In this document: positions 12,298-24,008 of the stretch, in pieces | Position numbering within the stretch: position 1 is the stretch's first letter | How the letters are laid out: every line of letters starts with the position of its first letter | Source of the DNA: Alectoria sarmentosa | Taxonomy: Eukaryota; Ascomycota; Lecanoromycetes; Lecanorales; Parmeliaceae | Direction: 5' to 3' | Length of the DNA: 64,000 nucleotides | Assembly (NCBI GenBank): GCA_009733775.1 | Contig: WOGZ01000043.1 | Location: 104,092-168,091, forward strand | Notes under the pieces: model-generated | What the model was told of the DNA's origin: nothing | Seen by the model: the letters and a program-made list of their open reading frames with translations, nothing else | Database searches by the model: none | Program-made: the position numbers and the translations under genes

Positions 12298-13360
12298 TCA
12301 CATGTACACCTGTATGACACTTTTCACAGGCGCAACACTCTTCCCACAATCCTCCACGACGCACTTTGAGAACGGTTTGATCCGTTTCGACGTAGCCGAG
12401 AGCAGCGATTTCTTGCTGGGGGACCTATTCTTTGCACACTCGCCACAGTAGACCTGAGATCTGAATTAATTGGGGTAGAGTAGAAGTGATTATTACACGT
12501 ACATGACCACAGGCTTTGACAACCCAGACCTGTCTCTTCACCTCGTCGTCGCCCAAACCTAATTCATCATCACAGTTTGGGCACACAAGCATGTCATCAT
12601 CGTTCGGTGTTCTTGTGAATCCTTTTTGCGCTGGGGCCGGCGGGTCGTAGGTTGGCAATCGAGGTTGTGGTTGACGGCGTGCAGGCTGTTCTAGGTTGAA
12701 GGCCGGTGCAAAGTAGTCTAAGTGTGCAGGCAGCTCAATGTTGCCGCCCGGGAAATTCTCCCACTCTATCAATTCGTCTTCATGTGTGCGGGGCATATTT
12801 GTATTGACTCGTGCCGCGAGTGGGTGGAATACCCAGCCTGCATTCTGATGGCCGTGGGTTTCTACCGGTGCACCTGTAATGCGTAACGAGACTTGTGGGC
12901 GACGCACGGGCGACCTTGCTGCTGGAGTGGGCCTGGGCTGTCTGAGAGTGGATTGATGTCTTGCACGTCTTGTGGTGCTGAGCGAGCGAGAGCGCGGCCG
13001 TGACGTAAGAAATTGAATTTCTGGACTATCATCTCTCAAGTCCACCGCTTCGTCTTCTTGGTCATCGATGCTGATGATGTCTCGATCAAAGCGTGGTGGT
13101 CGTTGAGCACCTCTTTGGCCTTCTGAGTGTGTGAACGTGGATGAAACCGTTTGACCTGGTAATGGGCTGCTTCCGTCCTCCGTAAGATCGATGACTTGCT
13201 GTGTTGATTGAGACATGATGGGCCTCCTTAAATCCACACTGCGTCTGAAGGATGGAATATTGAAATTGAAGAGTGAATTTGATGAGGACTGAGGGTGTTG
13301 GCTTGATGATTCAGATGTTAGGTGGGAGTTGCAGGGTGTATGTCTTGTTTCACTTGACAT
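12298..13360 (-). CDS. RING-like zinc finger protein
   Basis: Exons 13360-12503 and 12453-12298 give 337 residues; a start at 13216 would give 289. The N-terminal two thirds is disordered and rich in Ser, Arg and acidic residues, with repeated SUMO-interaction-like stretches (VIDLTEDGSS, IISIDDQED, AVDLRDD). The C-terminus has a split zinc-binding pattern: CPNC, then CGHVYCGEC across the intron, then CVVEDCGKS. The 49 bp intron joins CGH to VYCGEC. The pattern is unusual for a canonical RING because the last pair is C-x4-C. SIM-like motifs plus a RING suggest a SUMO-targeted ubiquitin ligase of Slx5/Slx8 or Rfp type, but that is inference. Confidence 0.7.
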
Positions 13361-14009
13361 TTGTTCGTGGGTCCTCTACACCGTTGACGCCAAGTCAGCA
13401 ACAAGCCGCAAAGTTTGGGGGCAATGATCCAACAAGTGTTAGGTCCATGAGGAAGAGGCTTACCTTCCGGTTCTGGTGAGGGCATAACAACGACGCCACG
13501 GATGCCATGATCTGGTCATGGGCTTGTGAGGTAGATGCTGACAAGTAAGTGAAGTACAGCCAAGCAGTTGGAAGAATGGTGACTGACTCCTTGGCTACTT
13601 TACGAGAACAGCGTTTGTAGTGGTGGAGTGCGAAGTTGAAAGTGGAGGTTGGGGATGGGAGGAAGCTGGGCGGCGAAAAGACCCATTCGAGGTCTCTCGG
13701 CTATTTTGATCCACCCGGGTTTCTCAGCTCCGTCTTGGTTCAGGATTCAGGAGCATAGTGAAGCATTCTACCAGTACCTATTTGAAGTCACTTGCATTCT
13801 TTTTCGCAGATCCAACAACGGTGGTCATGGGAGGGTTAAGAGAAGAAATGAGTGATGGGGCATGGATTTCCTTTGTCAATGCACCCTCGCACGCTCAGGC
13901 CTTACTAGAAGTCAAGCTTTTCTCGTCCATTCCCGCTGTTGTGCAGAACCTGATAGGTTTTAATGTACAGAACGTAAACGCCAACGCTTATTCAAAGATC
14001 TGGCCTCCT
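13361..14009. other. Intergenic, no gene recognised
   Basis: About 650 bp between the RING gene start and the prp19 stop. Short open frames only; probably the RING gene promoter and the prp19 3' UTR. Confidence 0.5.
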
Positions 14010-15655
14010 TCATACTGATCCAAGGACCGTAATCGCACCCTCCCCATCTAGCGACACCAGATTCTGCGCGCTTGATCCCCATTCTACGGACACTGCTGGC
14101 ACCCCACTTCTCAGAGGCTCCGACCACTCTTTTGAGAATTTTGAGTAATGTTGAACACTTACTCCAGTCGGTCCTGCGGTTGCTAGGTATTGACCAGTGT
14201 AGTCCCATCGTACGCTCGTTACTTGACCACCAGTCTCAAGAACCTTGATCTGAGATGCCTTGCGAAGGTCCCAGATTGAGACACTCGTCGAGCCTTTTGC
14301 AGCAGCTGCAAGCCAAATACCATTCTCGGAAAACTCTACTGCTTCGAGGGGACCTGTTGCATCAAAATTGGCTGCGTTGGCTCCAGTCTTCATCTCGTAC
14401 AGCTTGATTTGGCTATCGGCGCCTCCTGCAGCAAAAAGATGGCCGTCGGGGTGGAATTGAGCGGTGATCAGTGCTATTGAGATTTTAGCATGTCTCCCGG
14501 GGCGTTGCAGACTATACCTTATCTTACCAGAATTCGTGAATATCTGAAGCGCTTGTACAGAAGATGTGAGGTCGTAGAAGATGTAGCTTTTGTCCACGCC
14601 CACTGAAGCCAGTATGTCTCCGCTTGGATGCAGCGCCAGCGCCGTCACTGCACCAGCATGTGCGGAAAAGCTTGAGACCTCGACACCATTCTCGAAAACC
14701 TTGACGATCCCGGATGATGTTCCAACGATAGCCTTGGATCCAGCCCACAAGGTGTCTGTGACAGGATTACCGACGGGGAGCTCTTGGACCAACTTATTCT
14801 GGGATATGGAGAAGACACCTGCGGTCCCATCACTACCACCAAACAGAGCCAGATCGCCGCTTGCGTCTACTGAGACTGTCCGAGCACCAGCATAAAGAGA
14901 TTTCGACTTCTGCGTTGGCGTGAAATTTGATATTACATCAGGAGTTGCCCAGCCTTCCGGTACCGCACGCTTGCGTCGAGTCTTCGACAGCCTGAACAAG
15001 GCGTCAATAATTGCCGTCACAGGTGTCGGCGTCTAATAACAGAGGACGGTCACATACCTCTCTTGCGTAGCCTCCACCTTCGCGACAAGATGTCCTGGAA
15101 GCTCTTGCCCATCAACCTGCATGGCGTCTCCATTGCTGGCTGGAACGCCGTTGACAGTGATCCTTGATAGCGCTTCTCGAGCTTCATCTCTTTCCCTAGA
15201 TAGCCTGGTAATCACCCTGACTGCTGCATCGTGCTCATACAATGCCCTGCTGAGCTCTTGCCGTGTCTGTGTCAAGTGTTGTCGTAGAGTATGTGTTTCC
15301 AATGCGAGTGCGTCCCATTCGTTTTGGAAAACAGAAAGCAATGACGGTATTGAAGTGAGGGTAGGAGGGCGTGGGCGAAGGGTGCGTGATGATCTAAGCT
15401 CTATCAGGGCATCCGTCGTGAGATCCTCATTTGTTACTGGATCCTTGCCATGTTCTGAAATGTAAGCTTCAATGAGACGTTTTTCAAAGACGTTTCCTAT
15501 TCACATTAGCTTGATCAAAACTTGTTGAAGTCTTCAATGCTTACCACTCTTTGCTGAAATTACGGGGACTTGAGGAGCTTCGCCAGAAACTGTAGGGTAT
15601 TAGCTATCTGGAAGACGATAACGCTGAATCACAGGGACTTACTGGCGCACAGCAT
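14010..15655 (-). CDS. prp19: Pre-mRNA-processing factor 19, U-box E3 ligase of the NineTeen complex
   Basis: Five exons: 15655-15643, 15589-15545, 15496-15058, 14991-14528 and 14473-14010, giving 474 residues. The U-box is split over the first three exons (MLCAISGEAPQVPVIS, GNVFEKRLIEAYI, DPVTNEDLTTDALIEL). A coiled coil follows (ETHTLRQHLTQTRQELSRAL). From about residue 200 it carries a WD40 propeller, with repeats such as FSAHAGAVTALALHPSGDIL, FHPDGHLFAAGGADSQIKLY and WDLRKASQIKVLETGGQ. Prp19 organises the spliceosome-activating NTC and ubiquitinates Prp3. The very short first exon (13 nt) is forced by the conserved MLCAISGE start. Length and domain order match the family fully. Confidence 0.96.
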
Positions 15656-16002
15656 TGTGTTTCGGTTTCAAAGATGATTGTTTGGAGAATGCACAGTGGG
15701 AACGGTCGACCTAGTTGTTGCGCAAAAGCTTCTTCACAGTAGAGTACTTCCATAATTTTGGTTTGGGTGCTTGGCGTTGTGGAACGCCAAGACATCCAGC
15801 ATTCGGACCCTTAGTCAAGCTCTACGAGCAATTAAGAAAGTTGACTTCCAATTTCTATTGGAGAAGCTCCAGCCTGTTTACTCTTTGGCTATCGGATTTA
15901 GAATCTTGGTTTTTGATTTTTTGTCGAGAAGGTTTTGAAGGGCATTGTTGTGAATTAGGGACGTGTTCAAAATCCACGAAAAAGGGGCAAACGGTCTTCA
16001 TT
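15656..16002. other. Intergenic between prp19 and DUF4604 gene
   Basis: About 350 bp, T-rich towards 15900. It should carry the prp19 promoter and the 3' UTR of the next gene. Nothing else is visible. Confidence 0.5.
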
Positions 16003-16594
16003 TCAAGGCTGTATAGCTTCTTCATCAAACGACAACTTCATCCTTTTCCTTTTTTTCACTCTAGTTTTCTTGCTATTCTTTCCAGAATCACTCTTTCCAG
16101 GAGCTACTTCGTCTTCGTCGTCTTCTTCTTTTTCTTCTTCATCGCAAACAACCTTCGCCAGCCTCCGCTTAGTTGTACCTCCAATACCTGCGACTTGCTG
16201 CTTCACCAGAGCCGCTTCTCTAGTGGCCTTGTCCTTTTTAGGTTCAGCCTCCTGTATACCAGGCCGAGCTTTTGCTGACATAGGCATTTTATTCTCATCG
16301 TCTTTGTCGGCGTTATCGGCGGCTACTAGGGCTTCATATTCGGCTCTTGATAAAGTATCCTGGCTGTCCTCCACAACATAGGTAGGTTGATCGTCCTCCT
16401 CTCCCTCCCGTGCCTGCTTTCTTGGCCTCGCCAGTGGCCGCTCGTGGCGAGATGAGTCACGCTCTCCGTACTCGCCCTTTAGTCTGCGAAGAAAAATTGG
16501 CTCATTCGATTCTATATCTCAATTAGATTCCTTTGGACGACAATCAGTAGACATGAATTGTACCGTAGCTAAGGTTCTTTGCATTGAAGCTCAT
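16003..16594 (-). CDS. DUF4604 nuclear-type small basic/acidic protein
   Basis: Exons 16594-16564 and 16511-16003 give 179 residues. The start MSFNAKNLSYESNEP and then FLRRLKGEYGERDSSRHERP is the conserved DUF4604 head. Family members also carry the YVVEDSQDTLSRAEYEALV block seen in the middle. The tail is lysine-rich with an acidic stretch (EEEKEEDDEDE) and ends with KLSFDEE. The function is unknown; composition suggests a nuclear, largely disordered protein. The 52 bp intron after codon 10 is needed to reach the conserved first residues. It follows prp19 on the same strand. Confidence 0.85.
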
Positions 16595-17626
16595 TGTAGA
16601 ACGCTACCTGAAGTTTGGGATTTGGAAAAAGAAGAAGAAAAGAGGACGAGCCCAGAATCGTGGAATAACACTGAATCGAGGACAGAGAAGAAAGCAATGC
16701 CCCAATAGCGATGTTGGTAGAGGTTAACGGCTCCCAAAGTCGATAATGCTCTCAGATAACGGGCATAACGGTCTCTAGGGTAGGGTTAATAATGACACAT
16801 CTACTCGAATATCGGTACTTTGAAATCACGCATTCCAACACGAGAGCAGACTGGCCAGAAATTTCACCAGCACGACATCAAGTTTCTATACTTGTGCGAG
16901 TCAAATAATAGAACTACTCGTACTGTTGCCGCGTAAAGATGCTTTGACACTTCATGTCGATCTCGGTTTCGGCAGCCATGGCATTGACAAATTTGCCCCG
17001 CCAAGACCCAATATCTTGGCAAGCTAACCTTAAGAGATAAGGTCGAAAAGCTTCTCCCGACGGACTGGAAGACAACTGTTCGCGTGGTATTAATATTGAT
17101 GATTCTAGTATTCACTCTTACCTGCAGTCACCTGTGCCATCTTCTACAGATTGTTTTGTTGTGCTTCAGTCTCCTTTTGGCAACACTTCTTGTCCCGGCG
17201 CCATAGGATACCTGGCCGCTGAAGTGGCGGCGGACCCTACGTGAGATTCATCTTCCAACCTCCTATCCCATTGCCTCCACCAAAAACATCTACTCAAGGA
17301 ATGAATGCTTGCCGAGAAGTCTTCGCACGATACATGACGATATTACGAAGCCCGAAGCGACATTCCGGAGTCTGACTGGCTTTTGGCCACCATCTCAGCC
17401 AACCGTGGGGCATCCCCCAGCCGCTCGTTACCAACTGCGTACAGTGTTTTGAGCACCCCAATCCATTTTCCCACGAATTTTTTTTCGCTTCTATGTACCT
17501 TAATCTGGACCGAAATACCTTTCTGCGCTCCTTGAGTTGAATCACCCGGATACTGGCCGTTCTTGGGGTCCCCTATTGCTCTTGCTTTTAGGTCTCTGAG
17601 CACGCCGTTGAGGGTTTATCGCAGCC
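16595..17626. other. Divergent intergenic region
   Basis: About 1.0 kb between two divergent start codons (DUF4604 gene at 16594, mannosyltransferase at 17627), so it should hold both promoters. No further gene is supported; the minus-strand open frames at 17294-17603 look like chance. Confidence 0.5.
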
Positions 17627-19367
17627 ATGGGGTTTGTCAGAAGCCTCATCAAACGGATACCTTCTACCCCGGCTCTACCATCCCTCGAAGATCTGAGCAA
17701 TGAGAAAGATCGATTCGCACCTAGGTTATCCTTCTTCAAAAGACGCATACGGCTGAAAGGCAATTCAAAGATTTCTGTCCCGCTAGGCGCTGTAGTACTA
17801 TTTCCATGTCTCGTCATAATCCTAATAGTTGTCCTCATCGTTCGGCATCCCTCTTCGCCTGGAGGACTGATGATGCCCGCTGGGGCTCCACCAGCTATTC
17901 GGTAAGCCTGGAATTGCCTGCATACAGGCTTCGATGCATAGACTGATCCTAACGCAGGAAGATAAGCGAGCAATATGACAAAGTATTTGTTACCGGCTGC
18001 CTTGAGCCTCAGACAAACGGACCACGAGCCAACGCAGCATTAGTGATTCTGGCAAGAAATCAAGAGCTGGAAGGTGTGGTCCAATCGATAAAATCAATGG
18101 AGAGACACTTCAACCGGTGGTTCCATTACCCGTATGTGTTTCTCAACGATGGAGATTTCAACACGACGTTCAAGGAGACCATCTTAAATCACACAAGTGC
18201 TCCTGTCGAATTTGGAAAAATAGATCCGACTATGTGGGGGTATCCAGACTGGGTCAATATTGATACGGCAAGAGAAGGGATCAGGAAGCAAGGGGATGCT
18301 GCCATCATGTATGGTGGTATGGAGAGCTATCATCACATGTGCAGGTTCTATTCAGGGTTTGTGTTGAATCTTGCTCGTACACTTTCACCACGCTTACGGA
18401 CGATCTAGCTTCTTCTACAAGCATGAGCTCCTACAGAAGTACGACTGGTACTGGCGAATTGAGCCAGAAATCAAGTACTTCTGTGATATCACATAGTGAG
18501 TCTCGTCCGGCTGAAGTTCGATACGTCAGTAAGTGCTGATAGGTTTCAGCGACCCCTTCATACACATGGAACGTGCGAACAAGACCTATGGATTTACCAT
18601 CGCAGTCAAAGAACTTAGAGAGACTGTCCCAAACATCTTCCGGTACGCATCGGCGTATAAGCGCGTCAACAACTTGACGTCCCAGGGACTGTGGGAGATG
18701 TTTGCAGAGCCTGAGTCTGCCGCGGAGGATGTTTCGCTGCCTGAAGATAACCCCAAATACAAAAAGCCGCTGCCTGAAGAAATACTTAGCTCTGAGCCCG
18801 GTCAAGGAGGAGTGCCAGATGTCGACCCAGAAGCCATGGAAGGGGAGACGTACAACATGTGCCATTTCTGGAGCAACTTTGAAATAGCGAGGTTAGACTG
18901 GTTCAGAAGCAAGGAATACAATGACTTCTTCGACATGATGGACCGAAGTGGAGGTTTCTGGATGGAAAGGGTACGTTGTGGTCCCATTTGATGTTAGGAT
19001 GATTTCACTGACCTGGTTACAGTGGGGAGATGCACCGATTCATTCCTTGGCAGCCGGCGCTCTATTGGCTCCCCAGAACATACATTACTTCCGAGACATC
19101 GGATACCGGCATACGACAATACAACATTGCCCAGCAAATGCGCCTGGCAACCGGCAGCTGGCTAGACCTCCATTCCTCGAGATGACTACCAATGATGATA
19201 GGAGGAGGAGAGAGGAAGATGAATACTGGGAGACGTGGGATCCGGTAAAAGAAAATGGAGTTGGCTGCAGGTGCAAGTGTGATACTGACATTGTTGATGT
19301 CGAGGGGAAACAAGGAAGCTGTCTTGATGAATGGGTGAATGTGGCAGGGGGGTGGGCATCTGCTTAG
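17627..19367 (+). CDS. Alpha-1,2-mannosyltransferase, KRE2/MNT1 (GT15) family
   Basis: Five exons: 17627-17901, 17958-18356, 18409-18495, 18550-18970 and 19023-19367, giving 508 residues. It is a type II Golgi membrane protein with a short basic cytosolic tail, one hydrophobic anchor around residues 52-72 (VPLGAVVLFPCLVIILIVVL) and a luminal GT15 domain. Signature pieces are ANAALVILARNQEL, HYPYVFLNDGDF, the catalytic-site stretch YDWYWRIEPEIKYFCDI with its conserved Glu, and YNMCHFWSNFEIA. It transfers mannose from GDP-mannose to O- or N-linked glycans or glycolipids in the Golgi. The exact KTR paralogue cannot be fixed by eye. The C-terminus carries an extra Cys-containing tail (CRCKCD) after the catalytic domain. 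Confidence 0.93.
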
Positions 19368-20463
19368 AAGGAGGCCTGGCCTTGGCCCCAGAACATTTCA
19401 TTCTATTCCAGGGCATTCTCATTCAGCGTTTCTGCCTTGACATTCCGCATTGGGAGGCGTTACTCGGCGCTCGTGCATACCCCCAAGGGGTATAGTCCAA
19501 TAATCAGCTTTGGGAGCAGGGAGGCTTCACTTAGCTTCCTGTACAGCATACCATTTCAGCCTATTGCAGTGAAAAGAAGAGCTACTCACAGAATGCGACC
19601 ATGACGATTCGTGGGCATTGATTCTCTGGCACTGTTTATTCGTTGCAGAAGCTATCCAATGGTTGTGGATCTCCATTCTATATGAAATACGACAGCTCTA
19701 CGAGTACTGGATTGATTTTCCAGGGCTTCGAGAAGCACGCTGGCACTATTTGTATCCAGGGGAAAGAGCCTTCTTTTGGAGTCGCTCTGGACGGACAATG
19801 GAATGGCATGCTCAAAGTCGAGGTATTGACCATGGGGTGATTTCATAGCGTAGTATAGTATATTGATAGCATTAGCATATGAGTAGCATCTACGCGTAGC
19901 GTAGCATAGCATAAGTACCTAGGTAGGATGGCATACAGTAAGTAAGGTACTTGAAGTAGCTTTCGAAATGCGATAAGAGGTTTCTTATCCCCACTAGCGC
20001 GGGGTTTGAGGAAGGCAGCAAAGCAAATGATCCGCTAAGGTACATCTCAACCCCTCTCTCCGGTCTCCATGATTGTGAAACGAATGCCATCAACCACTCT
20101 GCCCAAGAAGTTCAGCGCTACCTCACAGCGCTTTGACTTGCTTAGCATTCATTGACCACCTCTCGTCTACTTGTATTGTAGTATTCACCTCCTTCACTCG
20201 TGCTCTCCCTGTCATCGGCCTACTTACTCTACCTGCAAGTCCCCGTGATCGCCTAGAGAGCTTAAGAGTCATAAGGCTGCCTTGGCTCTTAACACCGGAA
20301 GCCTGCGTTCCATACTTTGGGTAAGTATCTTGCCTACTACTTGCCTCTTCTCAACTTCTCAAGATGTTTGGAGAAGATAACTCGCGCTTCCTATGACCCT
20401 CACCCATACCGCCCCACCATGCCTTCCTAAGAACCCATCATACCCTGCTGCTGTCGTGGTGGA
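19368..20463. other. Intergenic, no gene recognised
   Basis: About 1.1 kb with TA-rich words around 19850-19930 and a cluster of GCGTAGC/GTAGCAT words. A GTAAGT at about 20320 could be the donor of a 5' UTR intron of the downstream gene, but this is a guess. Confidence 0.4.
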
Positions 20464-23142
20464 ATGGTCTCCGCTGATTCCATGCAGCAAATTGAGGAAC
20501 GCAAGCCTCATCCTCCCATCGAATCTTCTGTCAACCTCAGATTCCCTACCATATCCGTACATGGTACGCCTACTAGCTGGCTGTCCCAGTCTCAGCTCGT
20601 CACCATGACTTCCCAGCATGACGACAATTCATGTGATGATACAACGAGCTCTCTCGGAGACAGCTCCTACGACTTCGTAGATGATAGAAGCATTGCCACA
20701 ACCGATGATGAAGACCAAGACCCAATGACTGAGTCCATCACCTCGAGTGATGGGCATGACTTCGACCAACCAGATGTCCGCCATATACAAAGCAGACCAG
20801 ATGACCCACGAGGTCAGAGCTCTCACAGCCAGGGCTGCAACAGCTCCAGCGCTCAAGAGACCCACTCAAAGTTCGACCTTCCTCCCTCTGGACGAGAATC
20901 AGAACTGCAGACTACGACCGATCAAGTTCCTCTGAAAAAGCTACTCGAGCAACAGGAGGTTATCGAATTCGTCGAGCCGAGCGTCACCAATCTGAACTTC
21001 TCAAGGCCTATCGAGGTATCGCACACGTTAACGATAATTGACGGCCAGGATCCTCTCATCAGCAATTTCTTTCTCAACGTGCTAGAGCACGGGTCTGGAA
21101 AGGTGGCCGTCACTGTTAGACAAACCATGGCCAGCCATGGCCTCCAACTTCGAGGCAGGCCGTACAAGATCCTATACGTCGGGGACTTCCCCATAAGGGA
21201 TGTCATTGTACAGAAGATTGCTACGGCCTTGGCAGCCTCGCTGAACAACAGCTCCTCCAAAAGCTCTGAAAAACCTCGACCTTCTAGGTTTAATGTTGTT
21301 CCAATTTCTGCATTCGGTGAGGAAGCTTCTCCAGAAGTCGTCCTTATCGACTCGTCAGGTCTTGAGATGAGTGTTGAGGAGTGCAGCTTCGCTTCTTTCG
21401 CAAGAAACGAAGGTGGAAACGATACCATACGGATGCAATTGTCTGAAGGGAGTCTGGTTGTTTCCTCTTGGTCTGGTTCGAAATTTGTCGTTTCGAACAA
21501 TTGGAGGACTCCTGATATAGCGGTGATTTGTTCTTCAGAAAGGGATAACGTGGCTTTGAAGCAGACTCGCCTCATCGCTCGATCTTTCATGAGCCGTCAC
21601 GCGATACAGACAATCGTCATCACAGAGACCTCACACCGCGACTCTCATACAGATGCTGTTACGTTGGATTACCTGACTCCACACATTCATCTGGAGTCTC
21701 TAGAAACTATGGGCCTGAATCGTAGTCAGACCGTCCGACGGTTGCCGATTGATCTCGCGACGTTCCTGAGCATTGATGCCGGGCAGATGAATAGAAATCT
21801 CGCTTGTCTGGATGCTGCTCGTGGATCGTCCAGAAGCCGCCCGCCTTCGAAGGTCGCGAGATCCAGGGGATCCTCGCACGACCGCCTCTCGCTCCAAGAG
21901 ATCTATGATGCGTTTGTCACCGACGTCCGAAAGGATGGTTTGAAAGGTCTAAACAGGTATGAGTACATGGCTGGATTTGTAGTGATTTTGATGTCGGTAC
22001 TTGGTATGGTGGTCGTCGGTTTTGGTCTTGTTGGAATTTTGGGAGCATCCAGGGTGTCGAACAGCAGAGTGTTCCCTACTAATGTAGCCTCAAATTCTGC
22101 TTTGAGTGTCTCGACCTCAACAATAGCCACCACTGCACCGCTTGCCTTGCCAAGTACGTCCGTTCTGGCTGCAAGTTTGGCGTCGTCTACTCCGGCTCGA
22201 GTCTCACCTGTCAGGAGCTTGTCGACTGATATAGACATCGCTTCGTTCCTACTAGATGCGCATACTTTGGCGCCGAATAAATCGGAGCAGTTCAAGGTCC
22301 ATGTCCTCGGCGACTATCATATAGTACTTCGACCGCCCCATTGGTTCAGCAAGATGAAGAAGGCTCCCAATCTGTTGTTCAAGATCACACGGGGCGACAA
22401 GATATTAGAGCACCAGATCTCGACGTTGTTCGACGGTGTATACGCACTGCAAATCACTCGCGAAGATTCTTACGGTGTGCTCAATGTCGCAGTATGGACT
22501 GAATCCAAGCCGAAGGTCAGGGAAAGCTTTGAAGTGGATTTTGGGTCGTCATGGTTCAAGGCTACGGGGTGGAAGAAGGCATCCCGCGTTCTGACGGAGT
22601 CGATCCGTGGTGATCTCAATTCGGTCCAGACAAGTCTGAGCCTTTTCTACCATCACGCCAAAATAGGACTTTCGAAGTCACTGCAGCAGCAGAGAGCTAA
22701 GATCGCTAGTCAGAAAGAAGCCGAGAAGGCCATGCTTCACTTTCATCTCGAGGCTGCGGCGAAGACGAAAGAGCTTGTCGTAGCACAGACAAGGGACCTA
22801 ATCAGAAGCATTTCAAGTACCCTGCATGGTAGCCACGCGGCTGCTTCTTACGCTATGAAAAAGTATGCAGAGAATGTCACCAAGGATATAGCAGTCTACA
22901 CCCGCATCAAGAGTTCGATTATCTCTCGACAGTCACGCATATTAATTCGGGCAGCTACAAGATCAAATGTGGAAGCACTTCGCGGTCTTGGAGTCTTCAG
23001 TCACAGACATCTTCGAGAGACACAAAAATTGGCGCTCAAGATTTTTTGGAAGATTGGAGGCCCACCCAAGAAGTCTATGAAGGGCAAAGGTAAGGGATCA
23101 TCTCGTGGTGGCAAGATATTCGTTCGTCGTGATGAGCTGTGA
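20464..23142 (+). CDS. Unknown single-pass membrane protein, 892 residues
   Basis: A single uninterrupted exon, unusual beside its intron-rich neighbours. Residues 1-170 are acidic, Ser-rich and probably disordered. About 180-420 looks globular, with alternating hydrophobic strands (RPYKILYVGDFPIRDVIVQK, DIAVICSSERDNVALKQTRL, AIQTIVITETSH). One strong transmembrane segment lies near 500-525 (GFVVILMSVLGMVVVGFGLV). It is followed by a Ser/Thr-rich linker, a beta-rich domain near 615-690 (FKVHVLGDYHIVLRPPHW, YALQITREDSYGVLNVAVW), an amphipathic helical stretch and a Lys/Gly-rich tail (KGKGKGSSRGGK). I do not recognise a named family. The beta-rich module is reminiscent of filamin-like Ig folds. 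The reading is confident; the function is not. The ATG at 20464 is the first in frame. Confidence 0.8.
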   Translation: MVSADSMQQIEERKPHPPIESSVNLRFPTISVHGTPTSWLSQSQLVTMTSQHDDNSCDDTTSSLGDSSYDFVDDRSIATTDDEDQDPMTESITSSDGHDFDQPDVRHIQSRPDDPRGQSSHSQGCNSSSAQETHSKFDLPPSGRESELQTTTDQVPLKKLLEQQEVIEFVEPSVTNLNFSRPIEVSHTLTIIDGQDPLISNFFLNVLEHGSGKVAVTVRQTMASHGLQLRGRPYKILYVGDFPIRDVIVQKIATALAASLNNSSSKSSEKPRPSRFNVVPISAFGEEASPEVVLIDSSGLEMSVEECSFASFARNEGGNDTIRMQLSEGSLVVSSWSGSKFVVSNNWRTPDIAVICSSERDNVALKQTRLIARSFMSRHAIQTIVITETSHRDSHTDAVTLDYLTPHIHLESLETMGLNRSQTVRRLPIDLATFLSIDAGQMNRNLACLDAARGSSRSRPPSKVARSRGSSHDRLSLQEIYDAFVTDVRKDGLKGLNRYEYMAGFVVILMSVLGMVVVGFGLVGILGASRVSNSRVFPTNVASNSALSVSTSTIATTAPLALPSTSVLAASLASSTPARVSPVRSLSTDIDIASFLLDAHTLAPNKSEQFKVHVLGDYHIVLRPPHWFSKMKKAPNLLFKITRGDKILEHQISTLFDGVYALQITREDSYGVLNVAVWTESKPKVRESFEVDFGSSWFKATGWKKASRVLTESIRGDLNSVQTSLSLFYHHAKIGLSKSLQQQRAKIASQKEAEKAMLHFHLEAAAKTKELVVAQTRDLIRSISSTLHGSHAAASYAMKKYAENVTKDIAVYTRIKSSIISRQSRILIRAATRSNVEALRGLGVFSHRHLRETQKLALKIFWKIGGPPKKSMKGKGKGSSRGGKIFVRRDEL

Positions 23143-24008
23143 GCTAGACTAGTGATTGGCTTGGGACGGTCTGGGCGTTGGGGTCTCCCGTCTCTGTGAC
23201 GCTTCCAGAGAGATGTGGTTCTAGGGTTTACGATTGGGGTACAGGTGATCATCCGAGATACGAGCAAGGGTGCTCTGGTATCAGGTCAGTGCCCAGGTTG
23301 CCATCCCGAACATGCTTCTTGCTGTACTCGAATAACGAATCTACACTATGCATCCGAGAGAGTATAAACAAGTGTTGCAAAGTGAGGGTTTCTCAGACAG
23401 TTTTTCACTTCCTCCCGCTGGACTTTCCGTAGGACTCTCGGAGAATATGCGTGCCACCACTGGTCCCACTAAGAGAACAACTAGTCAACAAGACAGCTAT
23501 TGTCTCTTCTACTCTTTCTATATGGCTATTTTCCTTCCATGCCTGACTCTATGGACTCGCAAGACCGTCAGTCTCCTGCCCCTTTTTTCTACTGCGTAAC
23601 AACCTCTCGTTTCTCATGACTCTACTGCATCGTAATCTGTAGTTCGCCGTATTGAATTTGCGAGATGGAAGTCTACAGTTTTGCACTGCCTACCAACCGA
23701 TTTCAGGAATCAAAGAATAAATCCCAAATAAAAATCTCGACTACAGAATACTTGTAGGCCAGGAGAGGAGATGGATCAAGCAAATTGAGTATGTGGTGCC
23801 GAGGTGGGTCGACCAGCTCCGAACAGAGAGGTCACGTTGCTTGGCTAGGCACTGCGCTGCTGCTGCGGAAGGAGGCAGGGCAATGATAAGCGGCCCGTGG
23901 AACGGATTGAGAGGTGTCTTGCTGGCAGCCATGAAGTCACGAAGCATTTGGAAGGCCCAAGAGTTCGTGGCCCACCCTTCGTTTGCGTTGAGTTGGGCTA
24001 AGCACTTC
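23143..24008. other. Intergenic, no gene recognised
   Basis: 3' flank of the unknown membrane protein gene. Short open frames on both strands, none recognisable. Confidence 0.45.

Noticed and set aside
20922..21590. 222-codon minus-strand open frame
   Set aside because: Antisense shadow of the 892-codon plus-strand gene; no recognisable product.
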